A DNA stretch of 64,000 bases from SOJA01 sp964598485 (GCA_964598485.1 CAZRCD010000004.1:85079-149078); one strand, 5' to 3'. Shown: positions 43,571 to 52,917, numbered from the stretch's first letter. The notes: generated by a model from the letters alone, not told the origin. A program made the numbers and translations.

Positions 43571-44233
43571 ATGCTGGTCGCTGGTGTTGATGATGCAGGA
43601 CGTGGCTGCGTAATAGGTCCACTGGTTATTGCCGGAGTTCTAATGAAAGATGAGGATCTGCCAAAGCTTGTTGAGTTAGGTGTTAAAGATTCTAAGCTTT
43701 TGTCTCCACGCAGACGTGAGACGTTAGCCGTTGAGATTAAGCAAATCGTCTTGAAATATAATGTGATAAAGCTGCCGCCAAAAGATATTGACAAGGTTGT
43801 TGAGACTGGCAGAAAACTTCACAAGTTGAATAGGTTAGAGGCCAAAACCATGGCGAAAATTATCGAGTTACTTGCGCCAGACATAGCCTACGTTGATGCT
43901 TCGGATGTTTTAGAAGAACGCTTTGGACAGCACATTTCAGAATTGCTACCTTTCAAAGTTGAAATAGTTTCGGAGCATAAGGCTGACAGGAAATATCCAA
44001 TAGTTTCAGCTGCTTCAATAATTGCCAAAGTTGAAAGAGACAAGGAAATTGCAAAGTTAAAGGAAAAATACGGGGATTTTGGATGCGGTTACCCATCAGA
44101 TCCTAAAACTATAAGCTTTCTCCGTCAATGCATTGAAAAATTTGGGGAATATCCAGATTGTGTCAGAAAATCGTGGAAGACAGCTAAAAAGGTTAAAAGT
44201 GAAAAAGATTCACGTCAGTCAAGGCTTACTTAA
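43571..44233 (+). CDS. rnhB: Ribonuclease HII
   Basis: A 220-residue RNase HII. The first motif reads GVDDAGRGCVIGPL (Asp-Asp instead of the usual Asp-Glu), then KDSKLLSPRRRE, AYVDASD, and EHKADRKYPIVSAASIIAKVERD. It removes RNA from RNA-DNA hybrids and single ribonucleotides. The Glu-to-Asp change is conservative and I recall it in relatives of Thaumarchaeota. Convergent with the next gene, stops overlapping by 8 bases. Confidence 0.93.
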   Translation: MLVAGVDDAGRGCVIGPLVIAGVLMKDEDLPKLVELGVKDSKLLSPRRRETLAVEIKQIVLKYNVIKLPPKDIDKVVETGRKLHKLNRLEAKTMAKIIELLAPDIAYVDASDVLEERFGQHISELLPFKVEIVSEHKADRKYPIVSAASIIAKVERDKEIAKLKEKYGDFGCGYPSDPKTISFLRQCIEKFGEYPDCVRKSWKTAKKVKSEKDSRQSRLT

Positions 44234-45173
44234 AGTTTGCAATCAGGTCTTCTGGATCCCTGATTTTAGAAAGTTCTTCGCTATGGATGCAGAGAATGTC
44301 CTTGTTCAGGGGTTTTTGCCCTTCTGTTATGAGAATTGGATGCGCCTGGACAACTCTGCTGACACTTAAAATTTCGTTCACCCTTCGATCTAATTCCTGT
44401 TCTTTGTTAGTTGCAACTCCGCCGATAATCTTCATTTTTCCCTCTTTAACATCAATTATGAAGTCGAAGGGAGCCTTCTTGAATGCTACAACATTGTAGC
44501 GGGCAAGTTTTCTGAAGATTTTTTGAAGAAGTTTGTTTTTGATGATGGCACGTTTGGCAGTGGTTAGGAAACGTTTTGGTTGATTTTTCGATTCTTTGAA
44601 TAGGTTCATTGGTCTGGCTACTGGGATTCCTAAGATACATATGAGGTTGTACGCTGCCGAAACAGAAGCCTTAGCCATCCCTCGTTCATAACCATAAAGG
44701 GTTCTCCTGGACGTACCCATCATTTGAGCCAGTTCACCAATTGATAAGTCTAGCTCCTGTCTTCTTCGCTTAATTGCTTCCGCATCAATTTCAACGTAGT
44801 AGCCTCCTGGACCAGCTTGGATTAGGGGATAAATCTTGTGGAGCATTATGTTCTCAAATGTTTTTTTAGTGACCGCCAAGACGTTGTATCTTGAATAAAC
44901 CGTATCGTCTTCTAATGGTTTTTCACGCACTTTCTCACTTATCAGAAGCGAAGAAGCTGATACACGTTCAGACATAACTGTAAGCTCTAGAGGGTCCATT
45001 GGAGAAATGTTTCCGATGTCTGGTTGAATTTTTATGAAAACTAGAGTTTCGTTTTTTCTAGCTGCAAAATCGAAGCAACTGGGTCGAGAACAACATCTTT
45101 GAGAAACGGTGAAACCTGCTTCGTTCAACACGATTTCTATGGACTTCTCCTTCTCCACCTTCACATAAGTCAT
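44226..45173 (-). CDS. Archaeal HTH transcription regulator (COG1395-like)
   Basis: A 315-residue protein conserved in archaea. The N-terminal part (1-125) resembles a nuclease-like fold without clear catalytic residues; residues about 128-190 hold a Cro/XRE HTH (IKRRRQELDLSIGELAQMMGTSRRTLYGYERGMAKASV); the C-terminal part repeats an alpha/beta fold (GGVATNKEQELDRRVNEIL). It probably acts as a global regulator; target unknown. Confidence 0.83.
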   Translation of the reverse strand: MTYVKVEKEKSIEIVLNEAGFTVSQRCCSRPSCFDFAARKNETLVFIKIQPDIGNISPMDPLELTVMSERVSASSLLISEKVREKPLEDDTVYSRYNVLAVTKKTFENIMLHKIYPLIQAGPGGYYVEIDAEAIKRRRQELDLSIGELAQMMGTSRRTLYGYERGMAKASVSAAYNLICILGIPVARPMNLFKESKNQPKRFLTTAKRAIIKNKLLQKIFRKLARYNVVAFKKAPFDFIIDVKEGKMKIIGGVATNKEQELDRRVNEILSVSRVVQAHPILITEGQKPLNKDILCIHSEELSKIRDPEDLIANFK

Positions 45174-45671
45174 CGAAAAGTCACACAGAATATCATAACA
45201 TTCTGGAATATAAACTATACTCAGTTCTACGTTTGCGACACATAGAATGAAGAGAAAAATGAATAAGCCTCCAAAGAACTTATTTCTCTAACGAATCATG
45301 TGCGGGTAATATTCGGTTTTTTCGTTTCGAGTTCAAAAAATGCCAACTCTGTCCATACGCTTGGACACACGTGAAAAAATGGGATGAAGCTTACGAATTT
45401 ACGACTTTCGTTTTTAGACATTAAACCATCCATATATTTATGCGGTTGTTAAGATGTTTGCATAATTTTTGTTTAATACGCCTGGTTTCCCGAATATTGA
45501 TAATTTTACACCTTACGCACCGTTATGCTGCCGTTGGGGTTTCGCTCGATTTTAAGCGGCACGCGTTTTGTCATGCCCAAATCTGTCATTCTTTCCACGC
45601 GAAGACAAAGCCGTAGTTATTAATTGTGCTTTCAGCTTTCTTTATCACATGTAGCGCGCGCAAGTACCCAA
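45174..45671. other. Intergenic region with a 27-codon frame
   Basis: Mostly AT-rich DNA without a standard gene. On the minus strand 45506-45589 encodes 27 residues (MTDLGMTKRVPLKIERNPNG followed by SITVRKV), preceded by GGAAAGA; two TAA codons lie about 35 bases upstream in frame. The sequence looks protein-like and may be a microprotein or the end of a lost gene. Confidence 0.35.
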
Positions 45672-46328
45672 CTAATTCGACTCGAGTGCTTCTTGCCTAG
45701 AAATGCATGCGCTGCAGTTACCACATGGTTTACCATTTATCGGTGTGTAGCAACTCCATGTCAAATCAAAGAATTCTCTGTATTTTTCATGAGCCTTCAA
45801 CAATTCATTTTTATCTCTGAATTGAATAACTGGAGCCTCTACTCGCACTCCTGTTTTGAGAACCTTGAAAACATCATTTATTGCGTCAACAAACTTGGGT
45901 GAAGTATCTTCCCATTCATTTCGAAATCCAGTTACAACAATGGCTTCTTCATCGTCTCTTTTCACAGATTCTGCATATGATGCGACAATGGATATTAAAA
46001 TCATGTTGCGGTTCTCAACATAATCACTGGCTTTTCTATCTCCAGTTATGAGCCTAGACTTACTCCAATTGAAGATGCCGAATTCTTTTTCAGATCCTAA
46101 ATCAATCCTGACTGGAGATTCAAATTTTAATATCCGATCACCATAAAGACGTTTCATGTTTTCAGCCACTTTCAAGACCGAATTCCATTCTTGCTCTAGC
46201 GATTTTTGACCATAATTAATAAACACGGGAATGATACGTGTACAATCTTTCCTTTCTACCATCTTTAGTGCAGCAATCGTAGAGTCTATTCCACCTGATA
46301 ACAGCACAAGATAAACCTTGGTAGCCAA
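45672..46328 (-). CDS. queC: QueC-like 7-cyano-7-deazaguanine synthase
   Basis: A 218-residue PP-loop ATPase: LSGGIDSTIAAL, YVENRNMILISIVASYAE, and the zinc site WSCYTPINGKPCGNCSAC (C-x8-C-x2-C-x2-C). QueC makes preQ0, the precursor of archaeosine in tRNA and, in some systems, of 7-deazaguanine in DNA. No queD/queE or tgtA is adjacent. It is divergent from the DNA methyltransferase operon, so a link with DNA modification can be raised but not shown. Confidence 0.8.
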   Translation of the reverse strand: MATKVYLVLLSGGIDSTIAALKMVERKDCTRIIPVFINYGQKSLEQEWNSVLKVAENMKRLYGDRILKFESPVRIDLGSEKEFGIFNWSKSRLITGDRKASDYVENRNMILISIVASYAESVKRDDEEAIVVTGFRNEWEDTSPKFVDAINDVFKVLKTGVRVEAPVIQFRDKNELLKAHEKYREFFDLTWSCYTPINGKPCGNCSACISRQEALESN

Positions 46329-46512
46329 TACTTTTTATCACCAAACTAAAGAGTAAGGAGCAGCCGAATAAAGCTATATGGTAGTTTTGATCTGCATTAA
46401 ATCTAATACGTATGCCCACTGTGTGCATGGATTCATTTTTTGCGCGCGCTCGCTACAAATTGCGTAAAATAATGTTGATATGGTTTTCTTTTACATTTCC
46501 TTAATGCAAAAA

Positions 46513-46520
46513 GTTTTATT
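46513..46520 (+). promoter_or_regulatory. TATA box of the methyltransferase operon
   Basis: GTTTTATT centred about 30 bases before ATG 46547, predicting a leaderless transcript for the methyltransferase / GHKL / receiver-HEPN operon. Confidence 0.45.
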
Positions 46521-46546
46521 TGTGAGACGCCAACTTATATCATTTC

Positions 46547-47749
46547 ATGGAATCTTCTATCCTCTGGAATCATATTGACATTTTCGCGGGCTGCGGCGGA
46601 ATCTCTCTGGGCTTGCACGATGCAGGCTGGAGAGGCATCTTTGCAATAGAGAAGAGCAAAATGGCATTTGGGACTCTCAAGTATAACCTGATAGATAGGC
46701 TTAACCATTTTGATTGGCCCGGGTGGCTTCCAGTATCCGAGCATGATATCTTGGATGTGCTGGGTGACTACAGGGGAGAGCTTAGTGGATTGCGGGGTAA
46801 AGTAACGCTTGTCGCTGGGGGACCACCTTGTCAGGGTTTCTCTTTGGCAGGAAAGCGAAAGGAAAATGATGAACGTAACTTGCTGGTGAACTCGTATGTT
46901 GAATTCATCGAACTGGTCAGGCCTAAGCTTTTGTTTTTTGAGAACGTGCGGGGATTCACGGCTCCCTTTGGTGAGGCGGACAATAAGGGGCAGCCATACT
47001 CGGACTTTGTGACTAGAAGCCTAGAAAATCTTGGTTATGCTGTTAAGGGTTTCATTGTTGATTTTTCAGATTTTGGCGTTCCCCAAAAACGAAAAAGGTA
47101 CATTCTTGTTGGAAAGCTAGGGGGGAATGCTGAGATTTTTCCCAAAATTCTCTACGGGTTAAAGAATACGTTTCTCGCGGAGAAGGGATTGCCTGAACGC
47201 GTGAATCTTAAAGATGCAATTTCCGATCTTGAGCGGAGTCATGGGGAGGTTCCTTCCGAGAGTTTCAGGTCTTTCAATGAAGGAGTTTATGGGCCTGTAG
47301 AAAGTGTCTTTCAGCGTTTCATGCGTAGAGGTGTGGACAGGATGGTTCCGGATAGTCACAGGTTTGCCAATCATCGAGAGAACACAGTAGAGCGATTCAA
47401 GTATATTCAGGAGAACTGTCCCAAGGGACATGATATAGGTAAGAATGTCAAGGATAAATTCAACTTAAAAAAACAGGTTATTGTCCCGTTGGCAGGGGAT
47501 GAGCCGTGCAATACTTTAACAACCCTTCCTGATGATTATATCCATTATTCCGAGCCTAGAATTCTAACTGTCCGAGAGTGTGCTCGCATCCAGACTTTTG
47601 ATGACCAGTTCAAGTTTAGAGAGAATTATACAACAGGTGGATCAAGAAGAAAGGAACAGGTTCCGAGATATACTCAGGTCGGAAATGCGGTTCCCCCTCT
47701 TTTTATGGAACTCGCTGGCAGGGTTTTGAAGGAGATAATAAATGATTGA
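46547..47749 (+). CDS. DNA (cytosine-5)-methyltransferase
   Basis: A 400-residue m5C methyltransferase with motifs in order: I DIFAGCGGISLGLHDAGW, IV GGPPCQGFSLAG with catalytic Cys95, VI FFENVRGF, VIII FGVPQKRKRYILVG, and X YTQVGNAVPPLFMELAGR. The target-recognition region lies between VIII and IX (about 200-320). Its stop overlaps the GHKL gene start by 8 bases, so the two are coupled. No classical restriction endonuclease is adjacent; the downstream proteins may replace it. Confidence 0.94.
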   Translation: MESSILWNHIDIFAGCGGISLGLHDAGWRGIFAIEKSKMAFGTLKYNLIDRLNHFDWPGWLPVSEHDILDVLGDYRGELSGLRGKVTLVAGGPPCQGFSLAGKRKENDERNLLVNSYVEFIELVRPKLLFFENVRGFTAPFGEADNKGQPYSDFVTRSLENLGYAVKGFIVDFSDFGVPQKRKRYILVGKLGGNAEIFPKILYGLKNTFLAEKGLPERVNLKDAISDLERSHGEVPSESFRSFNEGVYGPVESVFQRFMRRGVDRMVPDSHRFANHRENTVERFKYIQENCPKGHDIGKNVKDKFNLKKQVIVPLAGDEPCNTLTTLPDDYIHYSEPRILTVRECARIQTFDDQFKFRENYTTGGSRRKEQVPRYTQVGNAVPPLFMELAGRVLKEIIND

Positions 47750-50030
47750 GAAACTCCAGTTTACGATAAGTTCAGAATTGAAAAATATCATTGGGAGAGA
47801 TTTAATTACTGATGATTTTATTGCCATTTTTGAACTTGTAAAGAACGCGTATGACGCGAAAGCAAAGAAAGTAACACTAATTTTTGAAAACACTGAAGAA
47901 AAATCAAAAAAATCCAGAATCATTGTAATCGATGACGGCTGTGGTATGTCCCGGAAGGACATAGATGATAAATGGCTTCTTGTTGGTTACTCCTGGAAGA
48001 GAAAAGAAGAGGGAGAACCACAAACTATCCGGAAGGATTACAGGGACAAGATCGGGGAAGAAAGATTTTTCGCGGGTGCTAAAGGTATTGGTCGTTTCTC
48101 GTGTGACCGCTTAGGTAGCAAACTTAGACTGTACACAAAAACAGAAAGCAAGGAAGATATTCATGTTCTCGAAATGGATTGGGACAAGTTCGAGAAGGAC
48201 CCGAAAAAGGATTTCCAAACAGTGGACGTTAACTATTATACGATTAAAAGATTACCTACTGAATTTGATTTAAAAAAGTTCGATAAAGGAACCGTTCTTG
48301 AAATCTCTTCTTTAAGATCGAAATGGGACTGGGATAAACTCATCAGACTGAAGCGTCATCTCCAAAGGTTGATAAACCCGGCACAGGTCAGTCCTGAGCA
48401 AGAATTTCAAATCTATCTGAAAGCTGAGGAATTTCTTGAGGATGATAAAGAAGAGAAAGATGATTACAATATCATCAATGGTTTTGTAAAGAACATTGTT
48501 TTTGAGAAGCTTGAAATTAAAACAACGCGGTTGATCTCCAAGGTAGATGAAGGAGGAAAGAAAATTTATACAGAACTATATGACAAGGGCGAATTTATTT
48601 ACCATATTGAAGAAGAGAACGAATATCCCCCGTTACGTAACATAACCATTAAACTATTCTACCTTAATCCAGAAGCAAAACGAACGTTTACTAGAATAAT
48701 GGGAATACAACCTGTAAATTATGGGTCAGTATTTTTCTACAAGAATGGTATTAAGATTAATCCTTACGGGAACTTTGGAGACGATTGGCTTGGCTTGGAT
48801 AAAAGAAAAACTCAAGGTACCAGAAGATATTTTGGTAACAGAGATGTAATGGGTAGGATAGAAGCTACCGGAAAATTGCCTTATTTTAAGGAGGTTTCAA
48901 GTAGGGATGGAGGGGTCGTAAAAACCCCTGAGCTCAAACTACTAAATGATTTTTTTAGAGATAAAGCATTGAAGAGGCTTGAAAAATATGTTGTAGAAGG
49001 TATTAATTGGGATTCCGAGAATAAACCAAAGGACCCTGAACAAATAAAGGTCGATAGTTTCAAGTTAATTGGTAAACTTATTGATGGAGCTAAAGATTCC
49101 GGAAGAAGAATTGAGTTCAATGAGAATATATTAGAAATTTACGCAGAAAAGCAAATTGAAAAAACACCTCAATTGTTGAAGAATATTGAGTCTGTTAAAG
49201 AGCACATCGTAACAAAAGAGGCAAGGGCCTATATTGAACTGCAAACGAAAAATGTGAGAAACGTTTTTAGAAATCTTCGTAAACAACAAAGAGAATTGGA
49301 AAACGAGCTGGCCAAAAAATCGTTTTTTCTAGAACGCCTTGAAAAGGAAAGAAGAGAGGTAACTATTCTGGACCACCAAATAAGTCTAGGAGTAGACATC
49401 ATAAGGAATCAACTAAGACAAATGAAAGATAGAATTAAGAATGGGGAACAAATTCCAAATAAAAAACTAGATGCAGTAATTGATGTTATTTTAATACAAA
49501 CTGAGATGCTGAAATCGATCGCTTCGTTTGTCACTCGAGAAAATTTCGAAAATCCTGATCTGGATCCCATGTCTCAAGAAAATGAAGGAGACATGGTGGA
49601 GTTCATTAAACAATACATCGATAGGTTTCATGTTGTTAGTGATGAAAAGACCCCTGACCAAGAAATAGTGCCTCTGACATTAAAATGTCGACCCAACATT
49701 GAATTTAAACGCGTTTTCAACCCATTCAAGTTTAGAATTGTTATTGATAATCTTCTGAGCAATGCTAGAAAAAAAGAAGTAAAGGCTAAACACGTAGAAG
49801 TTACGATTGATGTTCCAGATAAAAATACTCTGGAAATCCGAATAAAAGATGACGGGGTTGGGATATCTGACGAAGATCTAAGGAGTATTTTTAATTTTGG
49901 ATTTTCCAAGACTGGAGGATCAGGAATAGGTCTGTACCATGTTAAGAAGATAATGGAGGAGTACGGTAGCATAGAAGTGAATAATCATCTTGAAAATGGG
50001 GTCGAATTCATAATAAGGGTGATAAAATGA
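47742..50030 (+). CDS. Double-GHKL ATPase / histidine-kinase-like protein
   Basis: A 762-residue protein with two ATP-binding modules. The N-terminal one is Hsp90/MORC-like: ELVKNAYDA (31-39), IDDGCGMS (63-70) and GAKGIGRFS (112-120), followed by an S5-like region with GRIE near 371. Residues 490-600 are long helices with a DHp-like stretch holding His545 (ILDHQISLGVDII). The C-terminal module (660-762) is kinase-like: VIDNLLSNARK, DDGVGIS and GGSGIGLYHVKK. It could sense DNA or nucleotide state with the first module and phosphorylate the receiver protein encoded next, whose start it overlaps by 4 bases. Kinase role is inference. Confidence 0.82.
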   Translation: MIEKLQFTISSELKNIIGRDLITDDFIAIFELVKNAYDAKAKKVTLIFENTEEKSKKSRIIVIDDGCGMSRKDIDDKWLLVGYSWKRKEEGEPQTIRKDYRDKIGEERFFAGAKGIGRFSCDRLGSKLRLYTKTESKEDIHVLEMDWDKFEKDPKKDFQTVDVNYYTIKRLPTEFDLKKFDKGTVLEISSLRSKWDWDKLIRLKRHLQRLINPAQVSPEQEFQIYLKAEEFLEDDKEEKDDYNIINGFVKNIVFEKLEIKTTRLISKVDEGGKKIYTELYDKGEFIYHIEEENEYPPLRNITIKLFYLNPEAKRTFTRIMGIQPVNYGSVFFYKNGIKINPYGNFGDDWLGLDKRKTQGTRRYFGNRDVMGRIEATGKLPYFKEVSSRDGGVVKTPELKLLNDFFRDKALKRLEKYVVEGINWDSENKPKDPEQIKVDSFKLIGKLIDGAKDSGRRIEFNENILEIYAEKQIEKTPQLLKNIESVKEHIVTKEARAYIELQTKNVRNVFRNLRKQQRELENELAKKSFFLERLEKERREVTILDHQISLGVDIIRNQLRQMKDRIKNGEQIPNKKLDAVIDVILIQTEMLKSIASFVTRENFENPDLDPMSQENEGDMVEFIKQYIDRFHVVSDEKTPDQEIVPLTLKCRPNIEFKRVFNPFKFRIVIDNLLSNARKKEVKAKHVEVTIDVPDKNTLEIRIKDDGVGISDEDLRSIFNFGFSKTGGSGIGLYHVKKIMEEYGSIEVNNHLENGVEFIIRVIK

Positions 50031-50917
50031 CTCAAGAATACAGAATCTTGTGGTTTGAAGATAGCCCAGGTTTTGTCGAATCCTTGATAGACCCCATTGA
50101 AGAGCATGTTGAGAGCATGGGATTCAAATTCTCTTATGAAATTAAACCCGATGATAAAGAACTTGACGAAGAATTGTTGAAGAAAGTGGATCCAGATCTA
50201 ATAATAGTCGACTATGGTCTTGGTAGTGGAACAAAAGGTGACGTGGTTGTGAAGAAAATTAGGGCTATTGAGCCATACGCAGATGTAATTTTTTATTCCG
50301 GAAAAATGGAAGATTACATAAATAAGATTAGTAGAGAAATTGATGGTGTATTTTTCACAATTAGGTCAAATCTATTGGAAAAAACCCGCAAATTGATAAA
50401 CCGTTCTGTAAGAAAACAACAAGAACCAAACAACATGAGAGGTGTAATAATTGCGGAGGCCGTTGATATTGAAGGGAAGATGGAAAAACTTATTCTGATC
50501 GCCCTAGGTCCGGATGCTGAACGAGAAAGCGTCATCAAGAAAATTCTGGATCCAGAATGGCAGGTTCTTACTTTTAAGAAGAAATTTGATATTGTCAACA
50601 AGATTTGCAAAGAAAGGGTTAAAAATTTGAGATGCAAAAAAAGGGCAAATCCAACAAAAGAAGATGAAATAGATGCAATAATATCCGAAATCAACCAAAA
50701 AAAAGAAGCATTTATTGATGCGGAGAAAGAAGTTATCGAGATCAGAAACATAATGGCGCATGCGTCATATGATCAAAAAACTGGATGCCTGATTAGTTAT
50801 GTACGGAGTTCGCCAGTGATAGTTGATGATGATTTTTGCAAGAAAACTAGAAAAGATTTACGAAAACACTCTGAAAATTTGGATGAACTCATCAAGTTGA
50901 TATCCACTGAAAGTTAA
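50027..50917 (+). CDS. Receiver domain fused to HEPN-like RNase domain
   Basis: A 296-residue protein. Residues 1-125 look like a response-regulator receiver: YRILWFEDSP with acidic Glu11-Asp12, phospho-acceptor type Asp62 in DLIIVDYGLG, and VIFYSGK 88-93. After a linker (MRGVIIAEAVDIEGKMEKLIL) the C-terminal half is all-helical with EKEVIEIRNIMAHASYD, i.e. Arg240-x4-His245, the HEPN ribonuclease signature. A phospho-switch acting on an RNase effector is the natural reading (inference). It overlaps the GHKL kinase gene by 4 bases and ends at the stop of the convergent glycosylase. Confidence 0.75.
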   Translation: MTQEYRILWFEDSPGFVESLIDPIEEHVESMGFKFSYEIKPDDKELDEELLKKVDPDLIIVDYGLGSGTKGDVVVKKIRAIEPYADVIFYSGKMEDYINKISREIDGVFFTIRSNLLEKTRKLINRSVRKQQEPNNMRGVIIAEAVDIEGKMEKLILIALGPDAERESVIKKILDPEWQVLTFKKKFDIVNKICKERVKNLRCKKRANPTKEDEIDAIISEINQKKEAFIDAEKEVIEIRNIMAHASYDQKTGCLISYVRSSPVIVDDDFCKKTRKDLRKHSENLDELIKLISTES

Positions 50918-51613
50918 TCATTTTGGGAAAGTCTGCAGTGATTGATGCCCTTCCGTGAAATACTCATTACCTTTTATACATATGGATTTAATACAGCAAC
51001 GCGAGCATCTGGGTTTTTTACTCTTACAGACTAGTGCTCCAAGGTCTAGGAGCGCATAATTGTATTCTTTCCAGTTTTTTTCTGGGAGCATTTTCTCTGC
51101 TAGTTCCCAGATCCATTCTTCCCTTGAATCTTTTGGCATTTCCAGTCCGTGGAAACGCGTCAACACCCGAGATACATTAGTGTCCACAATGGGCCTTCTT
51201 TGATTCTGGGAGAAACACAAGACAGCATTGGCAATATAGCGACCAACATGAGGAAGTGATATCAATAAATCATAATCTACCGGAACTTTACCATCATAGA
51301 CGCCAGTGATTTTTTCAGCAATCCGCCTGAGTGCCACCCGCCTTTGCCACTGTAATCCCAGAAATCTCAAATCGTTCTCCAATTCCAAGTCGCTTGTTTG
51401 CACAACAATTTCGGGACTATGGTATTTCGCGATAAACGAGGGAAAGAATTTCTCTACCGTCTCAGCTCTTGTCCTCCTTAGCAAGAGTTCAAGGAAAAGC
51501 CATTGCCAAGGACTAAGAGTTTGTGTTCTCCAATAAAAATTTCGACCTTCCTTCTTAAACCAGGAAATTAAACGCTTCTGGAATTCTTTTGATGAAGGAC
51601 TCCGTGGCAACAT
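50918..51613 (-). CDS. Mig-type thymine-DNA glycosylase (HhH-GPD, 4Fe-4S)
   Basis: A 231-residue helix-hairpin-helix glycosylase. LPHVGRY puts Tyr at 126 and IVDTNVSRV puts Asp at 144, the residues and numbers known for the Mig.Mth T/G mismatch glycosylase; MutY has Ser and EndoIII Lys at the Tyr position. The iron-sulfur loop is C-x6-C-x2-C-x5-C (Cys196, 203, 206, 212). The Mig family repairs T:G mismatches made by deamination of 5-methylcytosine and is typically encoded beside an m5C methyltransferase, as here. The gene is convergent with the receiver-HEPN gene. Confidence 0.87.
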   Translation of the reverse strand: MLPRSPSSKEFQKRLISWFKKEGRNFYWRTQTLSPWQWLFLELLLRRTRAETVEKFFPSFIAKYHSPEIVVQTSDLELENDLRFLGLQWQRRVALRRIAEKITGVYDGKVPVDYDLLISLPHVGRYIANAVLCFSQNQRRPIVDTNVSRVLTRFHGLEMPKDSREEWIWELAEKMLPEKNWKEYNYALLDLGALVCKSKKPRCSRCCIKSICIKGNEYFTEGHQSLQTFPK

Positions 51614-51837
51614 CGAACACCAAGCAATTTTAAGAACTGTAATCTCTCTTCTTTAAATCTATTGAACTGGCTTTGCATGCCGTTTAATAGTGAAGTTGCT
51701 AATTTGCAAATTATTCAGCAAAACTCATCTACCCTATGAAGCTTATTAAAAAGAAGATGGTGAACATGACAGATGGAACGCGCGCTGTAGTAACCAAAAG
51801 TTTTCGTTCCAGAATCTGTTTCGTGAGCTTATACAGT

Positions 51838-52098
51838 TTAAAGTGTCTTTTTAGTTCTGCCCAAATGAATCGCAATTTCCGTGCCTTTATCTGTTAATGA
51901 ATAATGTGCTTGTATTGGCTTGGTTGTTACAATCCTCCTTTGTATCAAACCCTCTTCACTTAATTCCTTAAGGTTAAGGGAAAGCGTTCCCCTGCTTGCT
52001 ATCAGCTTTGTCAAATCCGCATATCTTACCTCGCCTTTTTCATGAAGGAAAAGGAGGATTTTAATAGCTGGTTTCTGAAGTAACGAGGATATCTTCAC
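51838..52098 (-). CDS. Winged-helix transcription regulator
   Basis: An 86-residue single wHTH: IKILLFLHEKGEVRYADLTKLIASRGTLSLNLKELSEEGLIQRR and a wing with AHYSLTDKGTEIA. It resembles HxlR/MarR-type archaeal regulators. It is divergent from the nuclease-like gene at 52158 with 59 bases between, so may control it. Confidence 0.8.
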   Translation of the reverse strand: MKISSLLQKPAIKILLFLHEKGEVRYADLTKLIASRGTLSLNLKELSEEGLIQRRIVTTKPIQAHYSLTDKGTEIAIHLGRTKKTL

Positions 52099-52157
52099 CG
52101 TTCAAACCCTGATTTATCATGAACTTCGCTCTACTCATAATATCATAACACGCATAG

Positions 52158-52709
52158 ATGAGCAAGGTTCAACCAAATGAATTATATGCTAATTTGTCTG
52201 ATTATCTATGCGGTGGGTTTTTGGAAGCTGAGGTCCACATTATCGACCGCTACATGCAACTTGTAAAAAAATGTCTTACGATGACAAATGTTGTGTTAAG
52301 CGGAGGCAAGGAAATTGATTTGCTCGCCTTTAACCCGGTGTCAGGAGAGAAATTCCATATCGAAGTGAGAATAGCCACTGGAAGAGGATTCCGTTTAAGG
52401 CTGATTGATACGCAAACAAAAAGCGGGCGTAAACACAGGAGAGGACTAGACACGCTGAACGCAATTAAATTTACGCATCCAACCGTAGTCAACGCCGTAA
52501 AAGAAATCTTTGGCAGCAGCGAATACAAAAGGGTGCTGGTTGTTTGGGATGTTGAAGACAGCAGTGTGATTGAACAGGCGAAGAGCATTTACAACATTGA
52601 TGTTTGGAGAATTTCAAACATTATAAGCGAGTTGATGCAGGAAGTAGAATCCAAAGCCTACAGAGACGACGTTTTAAGAACAATACAACTGATTTCTAAA
52701 AAAGCTTAA
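52158..52709 (+). CDS. PD-(D/E)XK nuclease-like protein
   Basis: A 183-residue protein with GGKEIDLLAFNPVSGEKFHIEVRIATG, giving Asp and Glu of the PD-(D/E)XK core but Arg where Lys is usual, and then RLRLIDTQTKSGRKHRRGLD. Such proteins are common in archaea and remain uncharacterised. RVLVVWDVEDSSVIEQA further down is a Rossmann-like strand. Function unknown, likely nucleic-acid related. Confidence 0.65.
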   Translation: MSKVQPNELYANLSDYLCGGFLEAEVHIIDRYMQLVKKCLTMTNVVLSGGKEIDLLAFNPVSGEKFHIEVRIATGRGFRLRLIDTQTKSGRKHRRGLDTLNAIKFTHPTVVNAVKEIFGSSEYKRVLVVWDVEDSSVIEQAKSIYNIDVWRISNIISELMQEVESKAYRDDVLRTIQLISKKA

Positions 52710-52728
52710 GCTTGCTTTTTAGCTTCGT

Positions 52729-52917
52729 TTGCTTGGCTTCACGAAGAATCTGGAAGAACCTCTGAACATTGTTTATCTGATGTCTGAGCAGAGACGCCTG
52801 CTCACAAGAATCGCGGAAAGCTTAGGCATAGGAGAAAGCGAGGTTCTGCGTCAAGCGTTCATGGAATACGCTAAGAGCATAAGCCTAATAACAGAAAAAG
52901 TACACGGAAAAATTTAG
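52729..52917 (+). CDS. Small RHH-like DNA-binding protein
   Basis: Up to 62 residues; the part from ATG 52780 (45 residues) has RRLLTRIAESLGIGESEVLRQAFMEYAKSI, a helix pair typical of RHH/CopG-like proteins, with the preceding NIVYLMSEQ as strand if TTG 52729 is used. It lies just after the nuclease-like gene and may be its partner. It overlaps the stop of the convergent surface-protein gene by 4 bases. Confidence 0.65.
   Translation: MLGFTKNLEEPLNIVYLMSEQRRLLTRIAESLGIGESEVLRQAFMEYAKSISLITEKVHGKI

Noticed and set aside
45672..46328. QatC/Dpd-type defence role of the QueC homologue
   Set aside because: None of the partner genes of those systems are present; sequence has the full ordinary QueC zinc site.
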